NCBI GenBank assembly: GCA_934343805.1
Contig: CAKRIN010000002.1
Coordinates: forward strand, 111,204 to 175,203
Origin: an uncultured Lachnospira sp.
GTDB lineage: Bacteria > Bacillota > Clostridia > Lachnospirales > Lachnospiraceae
Reading direction: 5' to 3'
Length of the DNA: 64,000 bases
In this document: positions 16,056 through 25,560 of the stretch, piece after piece
Layout of the letters: each line of letters opens with the position of its first letter
Numbering within the stretch: position 1 is the stretch's first letter
Notes under the pieces: generated by a model
What the model was told of the DNA's origin: nothing
What the model saw: the letters and a program-made list of their open reading frames with translations, nothing else
The model's database searches: none
Position numbers and translations under genes: made by a program

Positions 16056-17627
16056 TTACGCTTTACTCTTTGAGAAAAGACCTCTTATAATCGCCTTTAT
16101 TACATTTTCTTCACACGACTGGTAAGGTTTTCCAGAGAGTATGAGCTGATCCACCTTTATGTCCTTAATATGTTCCTTCTCTGTCTTATAAGGATTCCCA
16201 GAAAGGACTACCATATCCGCTATCTTCCCATGTTCCAGGCTGCCTCTATCCTTATCGTCAAATGCTGTATAATATCCATTGTAAGTACACATTCTTAACG
16301 CCTGTTCCACAGATAATGCCTGCTCTTTATTAGCATTGTTAACCGCCTTATCTATCCATACTATCGGATCTGGCGATGTGCATGGAGCATCAGAACCAAA
16401 AGAAACTATAATTCCATTATCAGCAAATGTTTTCAAAGGATTAAGCTTTGCTGCCCTCTCCTTACCCATAATACTTTCCAGATATTCATCCGGTTCCTGT
16501 TTCCAATTAATAAAAGCACTCTGTACTGGCATGGCAATTCCATATTTCCTGCAGATTTCCAGACCTTCCTTTGTTGGAAGACAGTCATGTATAATGCCAT
16601 GTCTGTGATCTTTTCTTGGATAATCATCAAGTGCAGCTTTAAGTGCCTTACAAGCCTGGTCAAACGCCCTGTCTCCAATGGCATGCATCTCAATCTGTAA
16701 TCCAGCCCTGTTAGCCTTTTTGCAGAAATCAATAACTTTCTCATCATCATAATAAAGAACGCCATTCCCACCTGTTGAATCAACATAATCCTCATTCATT
16801 GCAGCATCATGAGATCCAAAGCATCCATCCAGCGCACATTCAAAACATCCGCCAATTCTTGGAAGCTTTCTTTTCTGTGCAACCTTAATATTCATAGATT
16901 GTGGAAACACCCTTACCTGAAATCCATTAGTAAGCGACTTTGCAAATATTTTTTCAAATGTTATATCAAGATTCCCAGTAAAACCGACCCCGCTTACAGT
17001 ATGAATACTTGCAATCCCATGAGATGCCTGATAGTCAATGGCCTTCTGCATATTCTTAAACAGATCAATAACCGACAAAGAATTAGTAATATAATTAGAA
17101 CATTCAAAAAAAGCTTCCTGATTCATTTCTCCAGTATCAGGATGATATCCTCTTAAATTCTTTACCCTGTCATCCAGCTTCTTTAAAAGCCTGCTGTTAA
17201 TAACACATGCATGTCCATCATATTTTACAACCATAATTTCCTTGTCAGGACATACCGCATCTAATTCATCCCTGCTTATCAGTCTTTTTTCTTTAACAGA
17301 ATAAGGAGATGCCCCGAATGCTATAAGTGTCTTCTTATCCTTACTTTCTTCAACAAATTCTTTTACCATGTCAGCTATCTGCTTATTAGATTCGGCTTCC
17401 ATAACATTAAGTCCGGCATGAAATGTAGAAAATGAAGCCATATGCTGATGTGTATCGACAAATGCCGGAATCAGTGCTTTCTCTCCAAGATTAACAACCT
17501 CTGCATCCTTATACCGGTCTGGAAGTTCATTACCTGTATATATAATTCTTCCTTTATCTTCAACAAGATATTTAACCACTGTATCACATGGATCAACTGT
17601 CAGAATATTTCCTTTATAACACCTCAT
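16056..17627 (-). CDS. Amidohydrolase, YtcJ-like
   Basis: 523 aa from the ATG at 17627, which has a GGGGGA ribosome site; an upstream start at 17666 lacks one. Metal-dependent hydrolase barrel: IPAFVDTHQHM (HxH metal ligands), YDGHACVINSRLL, MHAIGDRAFDQACKAL, FGSDAPCTSPDP (metal Asp) and the C-terminal HGKIADMVVLSGNP. YtcJ relatives hydrolyse C-N bonds in amides and related compounds; substrates are mostly unknown. It sits between two LicC-type genes behind a permease, so it may release an amine from an imported amide for LicA/LicC (inference). No signal peptide, hence cytoplasmic. Confidence 0.85.
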   Translation of the reverse strand: MRCYKGNILTVDPCDTVVKYLVEDKGRIIYTGNELPDRYKDAEVVNLGEKALIPAFVDTHQHMASFSTFHAGLNVMEAESNKQIADMVKEFVEESKDKKTLIAFGASPYSVKEKRLISRDELDAVCPDKEIMVVKYDGHACVINSRLLKKLDDRVKNLRGYHPDTGEMNQEAFFECSNYITNSLSVIDLFKNMQKAIDYQASHGIASIHTVSGVGFTGNLDITFEKIFAKSLTNGFQVRVFPQSMNIKVAQKRKLPRIGGCFECALDGCFGSHDAAMNEDYVDSTGGNGVLYYDDEKVIDFCKKANRAGLQIEMHAIGDRAFDQACKALKAALDDYPRKDHRHGIIHDCLPTKEGLEICRKYGIAMPVQSAFINWKQEPDEYLESIMGKERAAKLNPLKTFADNGIIVSFGSDAPCTSPDPIVWIDKAVNNANKEQALSVEQALRMCTYNGYYTAFDDKDRGSLEHGKIADMVVLSGNPYKTEKEHIKDIKVDQLILSGKPYQSCEENVIKAIIRGLFSKSKA

Positions 17628-17681
17628 ACATCCCCCATTCCTGCATATGCGTCTTACACATAACACATTTTTAGCACATTT

Positions 17682-18599
17682 TTATTTCTGTCCTGGATAA
17701 TCCTTATATGACGGATCAAGCTGAACAAGTTCATAGAAATTATCTATTTCCATAATATCAGATTTCTCGCAAGGTCTTACTTCTACCGCATACTTTTCTT
17801 TTCTAAGTACAAGTGGAATAAATTCCCAGAAATAATCATTTCCTTCCGGTTCCTCATTATATACCTGCACAAAATCTTCTCTTAACTTAGCACTATCCTC
17901 TTTGGTCCAATACGATATGCCATAATAGTTAAAGCAATATGTATTACCCTTCTGATAATCTGTAATATGTCCATTATCAAGCTTAAAGCTCCAGTCATCT
18001 GTCTCAAGTGAGTATGAACCAAGAATATTACTGCAATACTGGTATTTGGTAATAATATCCGGATTAGTCACATACAAATCTGACTCACACAGATAACACT
18101 GGTCTATATAATCTATAGCAGCAATTGCTGATGAAATATTATTAGTCTTATCATATATATCGTTATCAATAAGTCTTACAAATGGGTACTTTTCAAGAAT
18201 CTCATCAAACTTTTCTTTCTTATAGCCCCTTACAATTGTAATATCCTTAATTCCAACAGCAACCATAGCATCAAGAAGTGTATCGATAATTCTTACACCA
18301 TTAACAGATACCATTGGCTTTGGTCTTTCGAGTGTAACAGGTACCATTCTTGACCCAAATCCCGCAGCCATAATTACAGCCCTCTTAACTCGATAAGGCT
18401 CAAGTGCTTCAAGTCCTGCCTCTGTAATTGCAAGTCTGCTGCCATTTCTAGTAATCTGTCCCTTAGCCTCCATATCATCAAGTGCATCTGCAATCGCCGT
18501 TCCTGATATCTTTAATGTATCAGACAGTGTTCTCATCTGATACTCATTCTCTCCGTGTTTCTCAAGGTATGCTAATACTTCAAACTGATAACGGTTCAT
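17682..18599 (-). CDS. HTH-LicC: cytidylyltransferase with N-terminal winged helix
   Basis: 305 aa. Residues 1-70 are a winged-helix-like module (EVLAYLEKHGENEYQMRTLS, then LAITEAGLEALEPYRV). Residues 75-305 are a LicC-type nucleotidyltransferase (VIMAAGFGSRMVPVTLERPK, YDKTNNISSA, CESDLYV). Unlike the proteins at 14280 and 44911 it has no kinase domain. It should form a CDP-amine from a phospho-amine. The linker LEALEPYRVxxAVIxAAG is shared by all three proteins, so the HTH fusion is old and maintained. GGAGG site; the permease gene lies 9 bases upstream. Possibly a sensor-regulator enzyme. Confidence 0.86.
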   Translation of the reverse strand: MNRYQFEVLAYLEKHGENEYQMRTLSDTLKISGTAIADALDDMEAKGQITRNGSRLAITEAGLEALEPYRVKRAVIMAAGFGSRMVPVTLERPKPMVSVNGVRIIDTLLDAMVAVGIKDITIVRGYKKEKFDEILEKYPFVRLIDNDIYDKTNNISSAIAAIDYIDQCYLCESDLYVTNPDIITKYQYCSNILGSYSLETDDWSFKLDNGHITDYQKGNTYCFNYYGISYWTKEDSAKLREDFVQVYNEEPEGNDYFWEFIPLVLRKEKYAVEVRPCEKSDIMEIDNFYELVQLDPSYKDYPGQK

Positions 18600-18608
18600 A
18601 TTTCCTCC

Positions 18609-20084
18609 TTACATAACCATTGGAATAACATATATCCCCAATGCTATACATGTCACAATTATTGTGCACACTTTCCATATTGTATATTGCTTATCCATCT
18701 TTGCCTTAGTCTGTTCATCAGGTTCTTCAATAACGCCAATTTCTTCTTCAATTGTTGGCATGGCACATTCTTTTCTGTGTGAATATGCAAAATAAAAAAT
18801 AATACATATAACAGTTATTATACCTGATGTTATAAGTGCTGCCTTATCTGCAAACACAAGCATAAAGCAGTATAAAACTATTGTAACAACGCAGCCGATT
18901 ATTCCGAGTGGTGCTTTATATGGTCTGTTCATATCCGGATATTTCTTTTTAAGTCCCATATAAGACAGACATCCAATCATATAACATATTGCAAGCGAAA
19001 TAAGTGAAACCGATGCAATATAATTAATAGAACCCGTAGCTATAAGAATAAAATTAATAATTCCAACAACAATGACTGCAACATAAGGTGTCTTGAACTT
19101 AGGATGAATCTTTCCAAGGAACTTAGGCAGAGCGCCATCCTGTGCCATTGTATATATATATCTTGCTGGTGCCGCAATTCCCGGATTAATAGTAGACAAA
19201 TCGCCACCAAATGCAATTCCTATACACAACAGTATTATAGGAAATCCTACAAGTCCTACCGCTTTAAGTCCTTCTGCATATGGTGCATCCGCAGCTGCAA
19301 GAATTCCATAGAACTCTTTAGGAACAAGTCCTACAAGGAACCACTGGAACAATGCATTTAATGCAAATACCATAAATACAGATATTTTCAATGCTCTTGG
19401 AAGTGTATACTGTGGATACTTAGTCTCTGCACCCATAGAAACACATGTCTCAAATCCTGTATAACACCACCATACAAGTCCGAATATATACATCATCTCA
19501 TTAAAAGGTGGTAAAGAATTCATTGCAATTCCACCAAAATATTCAACATGAACCTTAGGTATCATATATAAGAACCAGCATACTGAGCATCCCCAGAAAA
19601 AGAACATAAATGCAGTCTGTGCTTTTCCTGACTGCTCAATTCCCCTGAAATTAAGTGCAAGAAATATTGCAACAAGTATTATTGCAATAACTCTTGAATC
19701 AAGCCACGCAATACCTGCTCCAAACTGTTCAAGCAGAATCTTGAAATAATTGGCAAAAGCAAGTGTTTCGCCAGCTCCGATAGCAACAACAGAAACTATA
19801 TAATGCCATCCGGCCATATTAGCCCATACTCTGTTAAGTCCCCTCTTCGCATAATTGTATGTTCCTCCTGCGCATGGCAATGCTGCAGACATCTCTCCAT
19901 ATATAAGACATGGCCATATAGATATAAGCAGCGCAACAAATGTGAATGCTATTATCCATGATCCCACGCTTCCAATCTGTGCTGAACCACATGTAAACAA
20001 TCCAACTCCGACAACAGTACCAATTGTCATGCTTATTGATTCTTTCAATCCGAGTGCTCTGATAAGCTGATTATTCTCGTTCAT
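18609..20084 (-). CDS. APC-superfamily amine/amino-acid permease
   Basis: 491 aa with about 12 transmembrane helices; the first bears the APC mark SMTIGTVVGVGLFTCGS, and GEMSAALPCAGGTYNYAKRG matches the conserved helix 2-3 region. C-terminal cytoplasmic stretch EEEIGVIEEPDEQTKAK. First gene of an operon with LicC, amidohydrolase and LicC-LicA, the position held by the choline permease LicB in lic1 loci; LicB itself belongs to another family. It probably imports the amine or amide that the operon activates. AGGGAG ribosome site. The substrate is not readable from sequence. Confidence 0.88.
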   Translation of the reverse strand: MNENNQLIRALGLKESISMTIGTVVGVGLFTCGSAQIGSVGSWIIAFTFVALLISIWPCLIYGEMSAALPCAGGTYNYAKRGLNRVWANMAGWHYIVSVVAIGAGETLAFANYFKILLEQFGAGIAWLDSRVIAIILVAIFLALNFRGIEQSGKAQTAFMFFFWGCSVCWFLYMIPKVHVEYFGGIAMNSLPPFNEMMYIFGLVWWCYTGFETCVSMGAETKYPQYTLPRALKISVFMVFALNALFQWFLVGLVPKEFYGILAAADAPYAEGLKAVGLVGFPIILLCIGIAFGGDLSTINPGIAAPARYIYTMAQDGALPKFLGKIHPKFKTPYVAVIVVGIINFILIATGSINYIASVSLISLAICYMIGCLSYMGLKKKYPDMNRPYKAPLGIIGCVVTIVLYCFMLVFADKAALITSGIITVICIIFYFAYSHRKECAMPTIEEEIGVIEEPDEQTKAKMDKQYTIWKVCTIIVTCIALGIYVIPMVM

Positions 20085-20106
20085 ATTTTTCTCCCTGATA
20101 ATTATT

Positions 20107-20143
20107 TGTTCATCTTTTGTTATTTTATTTATTATAATGAACA
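20107..20143 (-). promoter_or_regulatory. TGTTCAT-N23-ATGAACA operator candidate, copy 1
   Basis: TGTTCAT at 20107-20113 and ATGAACA at 20137-20143, spacer 23 bp, about 25-60 bases ahead of the permease ATG and overlapping a TATAAT-like element. The identical half-sites with the identical 23-bp spacer precede the other LicC-LicA operon (46715-46751). Confidence 0.65.
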
Positions 20144-20183
20144 GAATGAATTATAGCAGATACTATGTCAATTTACCACAAAT

Positions 20184-20210
20184 AAAAAATGCAGTCACTA
20201 AGGACTGCAT
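20184..20210 (-). terminator. Terminator of the long polysaccharide operon
   Basis: Minus-strand stem ATGCAGTC/GACTGCAT (8 bp, 6-nt loop) followed by TTTTTT. It begins 15 bases past the stop at 20225. Confidence 0.88.
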
Positions 20211-20224
20211 CAGCATATAAAATA

Positions 20225-21892
20225 TTATTTGTCATTAATTGTTTTCATCTCATTTTCATCTGTAACAATTGTCACTTCCGGATTCTTGGAATTCCCCTGT
20301 ATCTTAAACACAGAATAATTCCTTTCTTTTAAGTATGAATCATCCGGATATACAGCCTTCGTTATATCCCATGGCGATACATGGTATCTTACTGTATCCG
20401 ATCCAGCATCAGAACCCGGCATCTCAAAAAGTGTCTTTCCATACTTATCACTTTTTCCTACCGATGCATCTGCATATGTTGCATACAGATTCTTAAATGT
20501 TACAGCATCTGAGTTAATAACTGTCTTTTCATTATCTGCTCCTGCCATCTTAACAAGAACAGTCGGACATTCACATAATCCATAATCTCCATGATCTGAA
20601 GTTATTATAATTGTGCTGTTATCATAGATACCAGCTGTTTTCATCTGGTCAATATACTCTGTAATATACCTGAACACTCCTTTTATCTGACGTTCCTGTG
20701 TAGTATTACTTTCTCCGACATCCTCACAATTCTCATTCATTTCATAAGGAGAATGTGCGCCAAACATATGATACAGTGTAAATGTTTTATTATCTGATGA
20801 AACATTTACACCATTGTCCATGAAATCCTCATACAACTGTGAATCATCAATTTCATACTGTTCAATTGCATCATTCTTCGGAGACTGGCATGCCGCAAAA
20901 TTATCTCCATAGAACCAGAATACAGGCTTTACTACCTGTGGAAATGCATAGAACGCTGACATTTTGTATATGTTTTTAAAGAACTGCCATTTGTCTGATA
21001 TCTTGTATTGCTGTCCTGTTACTGTATTAGCAATTGCTTCCTGATTAGCACCATTAAGATATTCGCTTAATGTATAGAGCTTTACATCATATCCGGCATC
21101 ATACATATCCTGAATAAGAGTTCCCTGCTCATATGCCTCCTTGTGGTAATCAGCAAGTGACTGTGTTGTATCATACTGATATCCGGTAAGCATAAGAGGC
21201 ATGCCCAGCGCGGTAGGAGCCCCACCACCTATCACATTATCAAAGAATGTAAAATCTTTAAGTTCCTCTGAATAATTGTTAAGAATGTACTGTTCTGTCT
21301 CTCTTGCATCCAGTGTATCTACCATAAATACAACAACATTGCCATCTGATGATAATGTAAATTCGTCTTCCTTAGTAACTACATATGAATAATCAACAGT
21401 TTTCTTAGTTGTTACTATGAGAACAACAAGTGTCACAATCTGAACACCTGCAAGAAAAAGACTTGCCCATTTGATAACCTTCTGTGTTATGTCCTTCTTA
21501 AGGCATACCATTACAGCAGGCACAACTATAAGTACTATCCATACAATACTGCTTATTATTCCATTAACTGCAAACCTGCTCCACTGGATTTCTCTTCCAT
21601 TGAGTGCTCCGAAATCAGGATTAAGAAAGTTTCCCTGTATATACGCTGCCAATGCACCTCCGAATATCACCGCCGCATATATATCTGAAGCCTTCCCCGG
21701 CATTACAGCGCCAATTCCCATTACCACCACTACAGCTGCTGCACTTGCTGCAAGCAGAAGCGGTATTATTGCCACATAACCAACTGCGAATTCATCCACA
21801 TTCCCAAGAAATAATGAACTTGGCATAAATATACAGAATGTCACTACAAGAAATAAAAGCTGTGGGTATAATTTAAATAATTTGCTCTTCAT
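20225..21892 (-). CDS. Membrane sulfatase-fold enzyme (phosphoethanolamine-transferase/LTA-synthase-like), distal copy
   Basis: 555 aa. About five membrane spans fill residues 8-165 and an extracytoplasmic alkaline-phosphatase-superfamily domain follows. Metal and nucleophile positions are suggested by VVFMVDTLDA, GGGAPTALGMP (candidate Thr) and IITSDHGDYG. The superfamily includes LtaS, phosphoethanolamine transferases and sulfatases; membrane-anchored members usually move phosphate-linked groups to polymers. Last gene of the long operon, 3 bases behind a paralogue of the same design. Donor and acceptor unknown; LicD and LicC in this locus suggest phospho-amine or phospho-alditol chemistry (inference). 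Confidence 0.78.
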   Translation of the reverse strand: MKSKLFKLYPQLLFLVVTFCIFMPSSLFLGNVDEFAVGYVAIIPLLLAASAAAVVVVMGIGAVMPGKASDIYAAVIFGGALAAYIQGNFLNPDFGALNGREIQWSRFAVNGIISSIVWIVLIVVPAVMVCLKKDITQKVIKWASLFLAGVQIVTLVVLIVTTKKTVDYSYVVTKEDEFTLSSDGNVVVFMVDTLDARETEQYILNNYSEELKDFTFFDNVIGGGAPTALGMPLMLTGYQYDTTQSLADYHKEAYEQGTLIQDMYDAGYDVKLYTLSEYLNGANQEAIANTVTGQQYKISDKWQFFKNIYKMSAFYAFPQVVKPVFWFYGDNFAACQSPKNDAIEQYEIDDSQLYEDFMDNGVNVSSDNKTFTLYHMFGAHSPYEMNENCEDVGESNTTQERQIKGVFRYITEYIDQMKTAGIYDNSTIIITSDHGDYGLCECPTVLVKMAGADNEKTVINSDAVTFKNLYATYADASVGKSDKYGKTLFEMPGSDAGSDTVRYHVSPWDITKAVYPDDSYLKERNYSVFKIQGNSKNPEVTIVTDENEMKTINDK

Positions 21893-21895
21893 TAG

Positions 21896-23539
21896 TTATT
21901 CCTCATATCTGTAAACCTTACCTGTTGGAACTAATGTGTCCATATCTCCTGCATATCCTTCCTGATTATATTCTTCCATAATATCATCGTGAATATACTC
22001 AAAGAAAAGATATCTCCTGTTTCTTACGTCACCTTCCCTGGCATCAAATACTTCGTCACCTGTTGCTCCATCTATTAGTCTTGAATATGCCTCTGAAAGG
22101 TCATCAAATGAGATCGGTGCTTCCGAAATCTTATAGTCGTGCTTTTCATTCTTTCCCTTGATGAAAAGTATCGGATGCTGTCTGTTAGACGGCTCATCAT
22201 CATGATAAAACCCATGATCAGCCATAACAATAATTACAGAATTGTCATATGTTCCACTTTCTTTTAACTTGTTAAGATATGCATCTGTCATTGTCATACA
22301 TGCCTCAACATTCTGTTCATATGTACCATTTTCTATAACATTTACATCTTTATCATACACAAATGGCACATGTGCTCCCCAAAGATGTATGAATTTAAAT
22401 ACTTTGTCATCTGTCTTTGTTATTTCTCTATTCTGTACTTTATCATAAAAGATACCATTATCCAGTGAATATGTTTCGCAGTCATCCGGATTACTTCTAA
22501 AATAATCAAAGTCCTGTGTTCCAACCATGCAGAATCTCTTAAGTACGAATGGTGCATACTTATATCCAACAATCTGAATCTCTCTTTCTATAAAAGTTAT
22601 ATATGAACTTATTCCCGTTTTATTTTTTATTATATTGCTAAACTTATACATATCATCATCGGTCGTATAAGTTTCAGTTTCGTACAATCCCATTTTATAA
22701 CCTTTATTCTGTAGCTTGGTAAACAACGGAGAGGTCTTATATGCGTCTGTTGCATATGTTTCAAAAGGCTTCTCATTCTCATACCATTTCCCTGAAAGCA
22801 CTAATGGAATAGACTGCTTTGTAAATGTGTAGCCACATACTGTATTATCATAAAATGTAAAATCTTCAAATGTTTTGGCATACTCTGGGTGATTCTTGGC
22901 AACCTCCTTGTATGTCCCTGCATCTGTTGCATCCAGCAGCAATATAATAAAATTGGTATCTGTTGACATTTCAAATTCGTCTTTGTCCGTTATTACCATG
23001 TCATAATTCTTATCTGTAACTTTCGTTGTAAGAATAAGTGTAATCATTGTCACTGCTGTCATAAGAAACATACATACTGACACAACACTTACTGCACTTT
23101 TGAATTTTACTGATTTAAAGATACATATTCCTGCAATAACAATACCAGCTACTACTACCCACACAGCAATAGTCTTGATATCTTCTGATATGTATTTTTT
23201 CCAGTCTGGTTGAGTTCCATCAAGTCCAGGAAGATTCTTAACAAGAAAGTTTCCCTGAATATATGTACTTATATATGCAACAAAATATAATGCAAGACCA
23301 ATCACATATATCTTATCATTAATAAGATACAGCACTGATAATAATAATAGGCTGAGAACAAAAATACCCGCAAAAATTATTAGTACAACCGGAACCAGTT
23401 TGTTTATTTCAAACCAGAACTGATCCTGATTTGAATAATAAATTTCTATTGGTGCAAATACTCCAAGCATAAAACTGGCAGCCAGCGATAGTAATATAGC
23501 TGGCACCAATCCTTTCAATCCTCTTTTCTTATCTTTCAT
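21896..23539 (-). CDS. Membrane sulfatase-fold enzyme, proximal copy
   Basis: 547 aa, same design as its neighbour: about five N-terminal membrane spans, then a sulfatase-fold domain with IILLLDATDA, GYTFTKQSIPLVLSG (candidate nucleophile Thr) and VIVMADHGFYHDDEP (metal His/Asp). The shared insertion (FLxxxxGxLDGxxxxW in the membrane part, near GNF) shows the two arose by duplication. 16 bases behind the DUF2142-like gene. The pair could modify two different sites or act as a complex; a sulfatase or polymer phosphotransferase role cannot be told apart from sequence. Confidence 0.77.
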   Translation of the reverse strand: MKDKKRGLKGLVPAILLSLAASFMLGVFAPIEIYYSNQDQFWFEINKLVPVVLIIFAGIFVLSLLLLSVLYLINDKIYVIGLALYFVAYISTYIQGNFLVKNLPGLDGTQPDWKKYISEDIKTIAVWVVVAGIVIAGICIFKSVKFKSAVSVVSVCMFLMTAVTMITLILTTKVTDKNYDMVITDKDEFEMSTDTNFIILLLDATDAGTYKEVAKNHPEYAKTFEDFTFYDNTVCGYTFTKQSIPLVLSGKWYENEKPFETYATDAYKTSPLFTKLQNKGYKMGLYETETYTTDDDMYKFSNIIKNKTGISSYITFIEREIQIVGYKYAPFVLKRFCMVGTQDFDYFRSNPDDCETYSLDNGIFYDKVQNREITKTDDKVFKFIHLWGAHVPFVYDKDVNVIENGTYEQNVEACMTMTDAYLNKLKESGTYDNSVIIVMADHGFYHDDEPSNRQHPILFIKGKNEKHDYKISEAPISFDDLSEAYSRLIDGATGDEVFDAREGDVRNRRYLFFEYIHDDIMEEYNQEGYAGDMDTLVPTGKVYRYEE

Positions 23540-23555
23540 TATTATTCAACCTCTT

Positions 23556-25544
23556 CTAAAATAACATATGTTCCAACAAACTATAAAATATAAAAGGCTG
23601 TATCATTACAGTCGTAAATATGCAATAAGTCTCTGTCCTGTTGCCAATCTTAATCCAGTTACCTCTCATAATAAGTATTAGCAGCATTAATATTGGCAGG
23701 AAATATCTTCCCTGAATTCCTAATATATGATTGTATGATAATGGCGTCCAGTCAAGAAGCATAGCCGCCGCAGTACATCCAATACTATACACTGATATAA
23801 TTGCAAATAACCACTTTGTCCATGACTTTATATCTGTTTCTTCATCCTGCTTTTTCATTGCAGATACTAACAGCGTTCCCATAAGTACAATCACAATCCA
23901 CCATGATATTGATATGTTAAGCCAGCCCAGAGAACCTCCAAACATTGTATAAATGTAATACTCAAAGGAATTAATGAAAGTGTTCCAGCAGACCTCTATT
24001 AAGACTACCGGATTATGAAGCACATAACTTACTGTATATCCTGGTTCATCAGCCCAGCCAACATATCCATTCATCAATGTTCCACCATTAGCTGAACTTA
24101 TTGCATTCCTGATTATAGGTCCCAGCAACGTCAATGTTCCTGCTGCTATTATTCCGATAATTACCCTGAAATACACTTTATTATTCTTTCTAAACCTTAC
24201 CAATGGTATTATATTAAGGAACACCATGAAATAATATGCCCCATTCTTAACAGATGCCAGCAGCAGTGTCGTAATACCCAATATTACAAGATCCTTTATC
24301 TTCACATCATCAGCATATGCAACTCTTAATGCTATTGCTACCATAAGAACTGATAATGTTAATATTCCACAATCATAAGAATATGATGTAACCTGTTGCA
24401 TTGTCATTGGAAGAATACCAAACAGTAACACCATTGTCTTGCCAAATGGTATTTTCTTTATAGCATAGAAAGTAACCGCAACAAATACTATATAATTAAA
24501 CATCGCTCCAAGAAAATATGTCGGAACAGTTCCCCACTTCAACAGTCGTCCTATTATCATTCCGAAAGCTGATACATAATAAAGATATCTATTTGTATTT
24601 AAAGGTGTGTCGCCAAGCCACTGCGTTTCTTTACTTGTTACCGAATGATCGTGTAATAACTGATCAACATATTCATTATATGTTCCTCTTCTGTAATCCG
24701 ATGACAATACATTTTCATCTATATCACATTTTCTCATCTCTATGTCACTGCCATGCTTATAGCCAAATGCTACATTAGCGACATCATATGCTGTCTCTAT
24801 ATGCACGAATTCATCTGGTGTCTGTCCTTCTGGAATAAGAATAAAATATATAATTCCCAGTACGATTGCTGCAATAAGATATATATATTCGATTTTTAAC
24901 TTTTTGTATACAAAGAGCAGGACATACATAGCAATTATGAATAAACCGCTAATCAGAGCGACTGCAATTGCCGCCATTGAATAGTAATCCATTCTTGTAA
25001 TCTGATATACAACCGTTACGCCCCCCTTTGCTGGTATACCATTGATTTCAGCCGCAGATGTGTTAGAATCATCAGCAATATTAATATACAATTCATCATT
25101 AGCATCAAGCTTTTTAACGCTTAATTCTGACTTCAGCTTATAATCTGTTGTTACACTTATTACATTGTCAAATTCAAATGTAACATATCCTCCACTTTTC
25201 TTACCTGTAATTTCTGTTTCTGCTGTAGCAAGAAGACTGTTATCAGCTTCATTATATAACTTAACCTCTAAGACACATGGATGCGATAATTCTTTTTCTC
25301 CGTTATCACCTGTTGTTAACAGATATGCCTCAGACTTGATTTTACCTGTTTCAGTAGTGCTTCTCTGTATAATGGTATCGTTCTGCTTCAGTTGCACAGT
25401 ATCCAGTGCATCTCCAGGATTAATAACCAGATTTGCATATTTTATACATCTTACATACACAATGCATGAAAAAAAGATTGTAAATAATATTAATATTGCA
25501 ATTATTACAATATGACGTATAGTTTTCTTATCTATCTTCTTCAA
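23556..25544 (-). CDS. Polytopic membrane protein, DUF2142-like (GT-C-type glycosyltransferase candidate)
   Basis: 662 aa. One N-terminal span, a beta-rich extracytoplasmic domain (residues about 35-185), then 10 or more spans. The first loop after the second span carries IPEGQTPDEFVHIETAY; an acidic residue there is the usual catalytic site of GT-C glycosyltransferases that use lipid-phosphate sugars. It lies next to sulfatase-fold genes and in one operon with a dolichol-phosphate-mannose-synthase-like GT2 and a DUF2304 protein, which would supply such a donor. DUF2142 proteins are recurrent in surface-polysaccharide clusters, without assigned activity. Confidence 0.72.
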   Translation of the reverse strand: MKKIDKKTIRHIVIIAILILFTIFFSCIVYVRCIKYANLVINPGDALDTVQLKQNDTIIQRSTTETGKIKSEAYLLTTGDNGEKELSHPCVLEVKLYNEADNSLLATAETEITGKKSGGYVTFEFDNVISVTTDYKLKSELSVKKLDANDELYINIADDSNTSAAEINGIPAKGGVTVVYQITRMDYYSMAAIAVALISGLFIIAMYVLLFVYKKLKIEYIYLIAAIVLGIIYFILIPEGQTPDEFVHIETAYDVANVAFGYKHGSDIEMRKCDIDENVLSSDYRRGTYNEYVDQLLHDHSVTSKETQWLGDTPLNTNRYLYYVSAFGMIIGRLLKWGTVPTYFLGAMFNYIVFVAVTFYAIKKIPFGKTMVLLFGILPMTMQQVTSYSYDCGILTLSVLMVAIALRVAYADDVKIKDLVILGITTLLLASVKNGAYYFMVFLNIIPLVRFRKNNKVYFRVIIGIIAAGTLTLLGPIIRNAISSANGGTLMNGYVGWADEPGYTVSYVLHNPVVLIEVCWNTFINSFEYYIYTMFGGSLGWLNISISWWIVIVLMGTLLVSAMKKQDEETDIKSWTKWLFAIISVYSIGCTAAAMLLDWTPLSYNHILGIQGRYFLPILMLLILIMRGNWIKIGNRTETYCIFTTVMIQPFIFYSLLEHMLF

Positions 25545-25560
25545 AGCTAATATTCCTTTC

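Noticed and set aside
20161-20210. Riboswitch or leader RNA upstream of the permease operon
   Set aside because: The only hairpin there is the terminator of the upstream operon; the leader is too short for a known riboswitch.
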